The position numbers and the translations under genes are program-made. A stretch of DNA of 16,850 bases from an uncultured bacterium (lineage in GTDB: Bacteria > Bacillota > Clostridia > Oscillospirales > Acutalibacteraceae): the NCBI GenBank assembly GCA_905215055.1, contig CAJMOH010000053.1:1-16850 (forward strand). Direction: 5' to 3'. Positions 12,939 to 16,850 of the stretch are shown here, in pieces. The first letter of the stretch is position 1, and each line of letters opens with the position of its first letter. The notes beneath the pieces are model-generated. The model saw only the letters and a program-made list of their open reading frames with translations. It searched no databases and was not told where the DNA came from.

Positions 12939-14027
12939 TCACGCCTCCTTCCCAGAAGCGGGCAGATCCACGGGACAGGCCTGCTCCGGCTCCCAGGTCA
13001 CCCGCACCGGGTCGCCGGGGACCAGCTCCGAGTCGATGCCGTGGCGCCGGCAGATAAACTCCCCGCCGCCGGCCAGCTCCACAGCGATACGGAGCATCCC
13101 GCCGGCAAAGCTCTTCTCCTTCACCACGCCGGCAAGGCCGGGGCCGTTTTCCCCCTTTACCGCCTGGGCCTGCTCGCCCCGAACAGCCAGGGTGACCTCC
13201 TGGCCGGGGGTGAAGGAACAGCCCCGGCTGAGGAACCCCGCCTTTCCCTGGGCGCCGGCAAACTCCACCAGCTCCCCGGAAACGCTCCCGGCCTTGCCCC
13301 GGACAATGTTGGCCTCCCCCACAAACCGGGCCACATAGGAGGTCCGGGGAGAATCGTACACGTCGCTGGGGGTGCCAACCTGGTCAAACCGGCCGTCCCG
13401 CATTACGGCGATCCGGTCGGACATGTTCAGGGCCTCCTCCTGGTCGTGGGTAATGTAGATAAAGGTGATGCCCAGCTTCTTTTGCAGGCGCTTGAGCTCC
13501 TGCTGCATCTGGCGGCGCAGCTGCAAATCCAGGGCGCCCAGGGGCTCGTCCAGCAGCAGCAGCTTGGGCCGGTTAATCAAAGACCGGGCAATGGCCACCC
13601 GCTGCTTCTGCCCGCCGGAAAGCTCTCCGGGCTTGCGGCGCTCAAAGCCCTCCAGCTGCACCAGCTCCAGCATCCTTTTCACCTCTGCCTGAATCTCCCC
13701 CTTGGGCCGCTTGCGGATCTTCAAGGCATAGCCAATGTTCTGCTCCACGTTCATGTGGGGAAACAGGGCGTAGTTTTGAAACACCGTGTTCACGTCCCGC
13801 TTGTTGGGCTGGGCGTCGGTCATGTCCTTGCCCTCCAGCAGCACCCGGCCCTGGTCGGGAGACTCCAGCCCCGCGATAATCCGCAGAGTGGTGGTCTTTC
13901 CGCAGCCGGAAGAGCCCAGCAGGGTGATAAACTCCCCCTGGGCCGCCCGCAGGTCAATGCCGTTTAGCACCGGCACCCCCCCAAAGCTTTTGTGGATGCC
14001 CTTCAGCTCCAAAATTGTCTCGCTCAA
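12939..14027 (-). CDS. potA: Polyamine ABC transporter ATP-binding protein PotA
   Basis: The ATPase of the polyamine importer, 362 residues. It has Walker A GSSGCGKT (38-45), Q-loop Gln84, signature LSGGQ (136-140), Walker B LLLLDEP (156-162), the D-loop GALD, and the switch His194 in ITHDQEEAL. A C-terminal TOBE regulatory region covers about residues 280-350. The start is TTG at 14027 (reading MSETILELKG), with AAGGGG upstream; no better ATG is present. It is the first gene of potABCD, with a perfect promoter at 14102-14130. The unusual start could lower ATPase output relative to the membrane parts. Confidence 0.94.
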   Translation of the reverse strand: MSETILELKGIHKSFGGVPVLNGIDLRAAQGEFITLLGSSGCGKTTTLRIIAGLESPDQGRVLLEGKDMTDAQPNKRDVNTVFQNYALFPHMNVEQNIGYALKIRKRPKGEIQAEVKRMLELVQLEGFERRKPGELSGGQKQRVAIARSLINRPKLLLLDEPLGALDLQLRRQMQQELKRLQKKLGITFIYITHDQEEALNMSDRIAVMRDGRFDQVGTPSDVYDSPRTSYVARFVGEANIVRGKAGSVSGELVEFAGAQGKAGFLSRGCSFTPGQEVTLAVRGEQAQAVKGENGPGLAGVVKEKSFAGGMLRIAVELAGGGEFICRRHGIDSELVPGDPVRVTWEPEQACPVDLPASGKEA

Positions 14028-14070
14028 ACTAGGAACGCCCCTTCCCGGCGGATAACCCGTCCTTTTTAAA

Positions 14071-14090
14071 GTATACCGTTTCAGTATAGT
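14071..14090 (-). promoter_or_regulatory. Possible operator in the potA leader
   Basis: Just downstream of the predicted potA transcription start, the minus strand reads TATACT-N7-TATACT (13-base period). Because GTATAC is itself palindromic, the site can also be read as TATAC-N7-GTATA, an inverted repeat. Its position in the first transcribed bases would suit a repressor. The regulator is unknown, and the site may be chance AT-rich sequence. Confidence 0.3.
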
Positions 14091-14101
14091 TTTCTGTGCT
14101 G

Positions 14102-14130
14102 ATTATACTGGCTCCGCCCCGGCTTGTCAA
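14102..14130 (-). promoter_or_regulatory. Promoter of the potABCD operon (perfect consensus)
   Basis: On the minus strand TTGACA (14130-14125) and TATAAT (14107-14102) are separated by exactly 17 bases, a full match to the sigma-A consensus. Transcription would start near 14095 and give a leader of about 70 bases before the TTG start. Such a strong promoter usually needs a repressor or is meant for constant high expression. Confidence 0.88.
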
Positions 14131-14206
14131 GGCGCTGAGCCTCGGTTAGCTTGCACTATTGGCTCTTTTTCTCCCCTGGCCCCGTCCAGCGGCAAGGCGG
14201 GCAGGG

Positions 14207-14230
14207 AAAAGGGGCCGCAGCAGCAGCCCC
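14207..14230 (-). terminator. Rho-independent terminator after recX
   Basis: On the minus strand GGGGCTGC-TGCT-GCGGCCCC is an eight-pair stem (one G-T pair) with a four-base loop, followed by TTTT (14210-14207). It lies about 55 bases after the recX stop and upstream of the potA promoter, separating the recA-recX transcript from potABCD. Confidence 0.8.
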
Positions 14231-14284
14231 TCTGTTTGTCAAAGCCCTCTCTCCCCCGGTCTCTGCCTGTGGGGAATACGGCCC

Positions 14285-14896
14285 CTACTCCTCCTCCAGC
14301 CCGCCCAGGGCGGACCGGATCTGCTCGTAGGAGTAGCCCAGCCGCTGCAAGGCCGCCACGGCCCGGCGGCGGACTCTCTCGTCCTGCCTCCACTGGGGAT
14401 ACCGGCGCTCCAGCACCAGGGAAATGGCTTCCCCAGGGTCCTGGTCCTCATAGAGAGCCAGCACCTGGTCGATGATCTCCCGGTCAATGCCCTTGCGGGC
14501 CAGCTCCTGGCGCACCCGCCGGGCGCCGTACCGCTTGCGGAGAAACAGCTCCTTGGCGTAGCTCTCCGCGTAAGCCTGGTCATCCAGCAGGCCCAGCTCC
14601 TCCAGGTGGTCCGCCGCGGCCTGGGCCGCCTGGCGGGAGGCGGCGGTGCGGGCGATTTTCTCCGTCAGCTCCCGCTTGCTGTGGCTGCGGTGCTCCAGCA
14701 GGTACAGGGCCTTTTCCCTGGCCCGGCGGGCGTCAGAGCGCTCCACCAGTTCCCGCAGTCCTTCCTCCTCCAGCCAGTCCCCAGGCTTCAGCCGGGACAG
14801 CAGGAACACCTCCTGATCTATTTTCGGCCCCGGCTCCCCGTCCAGATACAGCTGGACCAGACCCCTGCGCCGGGGCTCCGCCGCGGTAAGCTCCAT
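14285..14896 (-). CDS. recX: RecX regulatory protein
   Basis: RecX binds RecA filaments and limits their activity. The protein is 203 residues with the family's three-helix repeats: ARRAREKALYLLEHRSHSKR, then LEELGLLDDQAYAESYAKEL, RKRYGARRVRQELARKGID and a final repeat ending about GYSYEQIRSALGG. The ATG at 14896 shares its first base with the last base of the recA TGA (TGATG), so translation is coupled to recA, the usual arrangement for this pair. It should share the SOS response of recA. Confidence 0.94.
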   Translation of the reverse strand: MELTAAEPRRRGLVQLYLDGEPGPKIDQEVFLLSRLKPGDWLEEEGLRELVERSDARRAREKALYLLEHRSHSKRELTEKIARTAASRQAAQAAADHLEELGLLDDQAYAESYAKELFLRKRYGARRVRQELARKGIDREIIDQVLALYEDQDPGEAISLVLERRYPQWRQDERVRRRAVAALQRLGYSYEQIRSALGGLEEE

Positions 14897-16083
14897 CAGT
14901 CGTCATCCACCGTGATGTCAATGCTCTTTTTGGCGGCGGCCTTGCTGGCCGGCGGCGGGGTCAGCGTCTGCTGGGCCGGAGCCTCTCCCGCGGGAACTTC
15001 CACGGGCTTGGCGGCGTCCTTGGGGGCCGGCCGGCCGGGAATCTTGTCATACAGCTTGTCCACGTTCTCCCGGACCTTTGCCTCCACCTCCTGGGCGATT
15101 TCGGGATGGGTGGACAAAAATTCCTTGGAGTTGTCCCGGCCCTGGCCGATGCGCTCCCCGTTGTAGGAGAACCAAGCCCCGGCTTTCTGGACAATCTCCA
15201 GCTTTACGGCAATGTCCAGCAGCTCTCCCATGCGGGAAATGCCCGTGCCGTACATGATGTCGAACTCCGCCGTGCGGAAGGGCGGGGCGATTTTGTTTTT
15301 CACCACCTTGGCCCGGGTATGGTTGCCAATCACGTCGGTGCCGCTCTTGATGGCCTCGGCCTTGCGCACCTCAATGCGCACGGAGGAGTAGAACTTTAAG
15401 GCCCGACCGCCGGGGGTGACCTCGGGGTTGCCGTAGATAACGCCCACCTTCTCCCGCAGCTGGTTGATAAAGATGGCCACGCAGTTGGACTTGGAAATGG
15501 CGCCGGCCAGCTTCCGCAGGGCCTGGCTCATCAGCCGGGCTTGCAGGCCCACATGAGAGTCTCCCATCTCTCCCTCGATCTCCGCCCGAGGCACCAGAGC
15601 CGCCACCGAGTCCACCACAATCACGTCAATGGCGTTGGAGCGCACCAGGGCTTCGGTAATCTCCAACGCCTGCTCGCCGGTGTCCGGCTGGCTGACCAGC
15701 AGGCTGTCCACATCCACGCCCAGGTTCCCGGCGTACACCGGGTCCAGGGCATGCTCCACATCGATGAAGGCGGCGTTGCCGCCCCGCTTCTGTCCCTCGG
15801 CAATACAGTGCAGGGCCAGGGTGGTCTTGCCCGAGGACTCCGGCCCGTAGATCTCGATAATTCTCCCCCGGGGCAGGCCCCCAATGCCCAGGGCCAGGTC
15901 CAGGGACAGGGAGCCTGTGGGAATGGCCTCCACGTTCAGGGCAGAATCCTGCCCCAGCCGCATGACGGCCCCCTCGCCAAACTGCTTTTTAATCTGGGCC
16001 AGGGCTGTTTCCAGGGCCTTGGCCTTTTCCTCGGGACCGCCGCTGGCCTTGGCGCTCACCGGCGCCCGCTTGCTTTCCGCCAT
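14896..16083 (-). CDS. recA: Recombinase RecA
   Basis: RecA forms ATP-dependent filaments on single-stranded DNA, pairs homologous strands and triggers LexA self-cleavage. The protein is 395 residues; the core is highly conserved, with Walker A GPESSGKT (80-87), Walker B VIVVD (154-158), loop L1 around EIEGEMGDSHVGL, loop L2 around GNPEVTPGGRALKF, and a C-terminal domain containing GQGRDNSKEFL. It is longer than the usual ~350 because of an alanine/proline-rich tail (about 350-385) ending in acidic TVDDD. The ATG at 16083 has AGGAGG upstream; the frame extends to 16152 but passes through the promoter. Immediately followed by recX. Confidence 0.97.
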   Translation of the reverse strand: MAESKRAPVSAKASGGPEEKAKALETALAQIKKQFGEGAVMRLGQDSALNVEAIPTGSLSLDLALGIGGLPRGRIIEIYGPESSGKTTLALHCIAEGQKRGGNAAFIDVEHALDPVYAGNLGVDVDSLLVSQPDTGEQALEITEALVRSNAIDVIVVDSVAALVPRAEIEGEMGDSHVGLQARLMSQALRKLAGAISKSNCVAIFINQLREKVGVIYGNPEVTPGGRALKFYSSVRIEVRKAEAIKSGTDVIGNHTRAKVVKNKIAPPFRTAEFDIMYGTGISRMGELLDIAVKLEIVQKAGAWFSYNGERIGQGRDNSKEFLSTHPEIAQEVEAKVRENVDKLYDKIPGRPAPKDAAKPVEVPAGEAPAQQTLTPPPASKAAAKKSIDITVDDD

Positions 16084-16123
16084 ATCAAAAAACCTCCTGT
16101 TCGAAGCCTTGTTTCTGCTCTCC

Positions 16124-16152
16124 ATTATAAAGGAAACCGCCGGGAAAAGCAA
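16124..16152 (-). promoter_or_regulatory. recA promoter
   Basis: On the minus strand -35 TTGCTT (16152-16147), a 17-base spacer, and -10 TATAAT (16129-16124). Transcription would start near 16117, about 35 bases before the recA ATG. It excludes the longer open frame as the recA start. Confidence 0.8.
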
Positions 16153-16171
16153 TGGATTTTCCCAATTTTTT

Positions 16172-16185
16172 CGAACAAATGTTTA
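16172..16185 (+). promoter_or_regulatory. LexA (DinR)-type SOS box upstream of recA
   Basis: CGAACAAATGTTTA matches the Gram-positive LexA box consensus CGAACRNRYGTTYG at all but the last base. It lies about 20 bases upstream of the recA -35 and overlaps the stop codon of the upstream kinase gene (16183-16185). Its placement next to recA makes it a likely SOS operator, although it is further upstream than operators that overlap the promoter directly. Confidence 0.65.
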
Positions 16186-16677
16186 TTCGTACCTTCCCCG
16201 CAGCTCCGCCTCGTCAGGCTCCTGGAACAGCGCCGCCCACTGCTCCATGTCCTCCCGGGTGATGGTCTGGAACACATCCTTTCGGTCCGCCCGCGCCCGG
16301 GCGTCCAGCCGGCGGCACAGCTCCTCCAGAGGGGCGTGAACATACCGGATCTGAAAATCCGCCCCCAGGGCCTGAGCCTCCCGGTACTTTTCCTCCCGCT
16401 GCTCCCTGGCCCAAAAGCCAAAGTCTAAAATCACGCTGACCCCCTGGGCCAGAAGCCGCTTTCCCAGGCTCCACATCAGCTGCTCCACCCGGTCGTGGCG
16501 CTGGTCGTGGAGGGCGTGCTCCCGGGGGTCGTGAAAGTCATCCCCAAAGAGAAACAGATGCCACTCGTCCGGGGTAAACCGGATGGCTCCCGTCTCCCGC
16601 TCCAGCTTCTTCGCCAGGGTGGTCTTTCCCGCCCCTGGCAAGCCCACCAGCAGGGTGAGCACCGGCCGTTTTTCCAT
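16183..16677 (-). CDS. AAA_33-type P-loop kinase / ATP-binding protein
   Basis: A 164-residue cytoplasmic ATP-binding protein of the AAA_33/zeta-toxin-like P-loop kinase group, probably phosphorylating a small molecule; the substrate is unknown. Walker A is GLPGAGKT (12-19), a Walker-B-like strand VILDFG lies around Asp85, and arginine-rich stretches CRRLDARARADRK (about 121-133) look like a lid. The ATG at 16677 is chosen because GGGAGGG lies eight bases upstream and the P-loop strand begins soon after; the open frame to 16818 crosses the promoter. No antitoxin-like small gene is seen beside it, so a toxin role is not supported. It precedes recA in the same direction with about 100 bases between. 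Confidence 0.85.
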   Translation of the reverse strand: MEKRPVLTLLVGLPGAGKTTLAKKLERETGAIRFTPDEWHLFLFGDDFHDPREHALHDQRHDRVEQLMWSLGKRLLAQGVSVILDFGFWAREQREEKYREAQALGADFQIRYVHAPLEELCRRLDARARADRKDVFQTITREDMEQWAALFQEPDEAELRGRYE

Positions 16678-16699
16678 GGTTTTTCCCTCCCTTTGGCTT

Positions 16700-16728
16700 A
16701 TCTTAGGGGATGGGGGCCGGTTTGTCAA
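16700..16728 (-). promoter_or_regulatory. Promoter of the P-loop kinase gene
   Basis: On the minus strand TTGACA (16728-16723), a 17-base spacer and TAAGAT (16705-16700). Transcription would start near 16693, giving a leader of about 15 bases that still contains the GGGAGGG ribosome site. Confidence 0.8.
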
Positions 16729-16750
16729 CCTCCGTTTTTTCTCTGGACCG

Positions 16751-16779
16751 TTGACAAACCCCTTCCTCCGTGCTATTCT
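16751..16779 (+). promoter_or_regulatory. Divergent promoter for a gene beyond the right edge
   Basis: On the plus strand TTGACA (16751-16756), a 17-base spacer and TATTCT (16774-16779). It diverges from the kinase promoter, and the two -35 boxes are 22 bases apart. The last 70 bases are AT-rich with no recognisable start codon context, so its gene lies outside the window. Confidence 0.6.
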
Positions 16780-16850
16780 TAGGAACAGAATCGTAAAAGA
16801 CCTGCTAATAAAAGTCAAGTAGAAATTTCAAATTTTTAGGGAAGCGAAAA

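Noticed and set aside
16096..16110. Second LexA box over the recA ribosome site (CGAACAGGAGGTT on the minus strand)
   Set aside because: The spacing between the half sites is five instead of four and the second half is degenerate; it is explained by the ribosome site.
16183..16677. Zeta-type toxin of a toxin-antitoxin pair
   Set aside because: Only the general P-loop kinase fold is supported; no small antitoxin gene lies next to it.

Overview
The window is GC-rich. It carries strong Shine-Dalgarno sequences (AAGGAGG-like), several GTG/TTG starts, short gene overlaps, lipoprotein signal peptides and a Gram-positive-type LexA (DinR) box. The YqhQ-like DUF1385 gene next to prmC also fits. Together these point to a GC-rich member of the Clostridia (Firmicutes), perhaps an Oscillospiraceae-type gut bacterium; that placement is inference. 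No rRNA, tRNA, CRISPR array, transposase or phage gene was found.

Layout. (1) Positions 1-1372, minus strand: an SDR/FabG-like reductase running off the left edge, translationally coupled to rsmE, with a good promoter at 1396-1425. (2) Positions 1373-1897: a gene-free leader with two long direct repeats and a candidate plus-strand promoter. (3) Positions 1898-9805, plus strand: an FG-GAP/VCBS-type lipoprotein, an OmpR-family response regulator, a 622-bp repeat-filled gap, its probable histidine kinase, a DUF1385 membrane protein, prmC, an unusual ECF-like sigma factor with a hydrophobic C-terminal extension, and two tandem paralogous small lipoproteins. (4) Positions 9806-10127: a terminator hairpin and another repeat cluster. 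(5) Positions 10128-14027, minus strand: a complete potABCD polyamine ABC transporter operon behind a perfect TTGACA-N17-TATAAT promoter. (6) Positions 14285-16677, minus strand: an AAA_33-type P-loop kinase, then recA and recX overlapping by one base. recA has its own promoter, with a LexA-box-like site upstream. (7) The right edge carries a plus-strand promoter for a gene outside the window.

The coding content is mostly familiar housekeeping, transport and signalling. The least explained content is the intergenic DNA. A family of about 56-bp elements ends in a perfect short hairpin. It occurs at least four times, twice in each orientation in the response regulator/kinase gap and once after potD. 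One copy changes the hairpin stem while keeping it fully paired. A second 56-bp direct repeat shows the same kind of paired substitution. The leader of the FG-GAP lipoprotein carries a related pair. These elements produce many false open frames, so the long frames in these gaps should not be read as genes. The other item worth attention is the module made of the sigma factor with a hydrophobic tail and two paralogous lipoproteins, the first of which has its Shine-Dalgarno inside an 11-bp hairpin.
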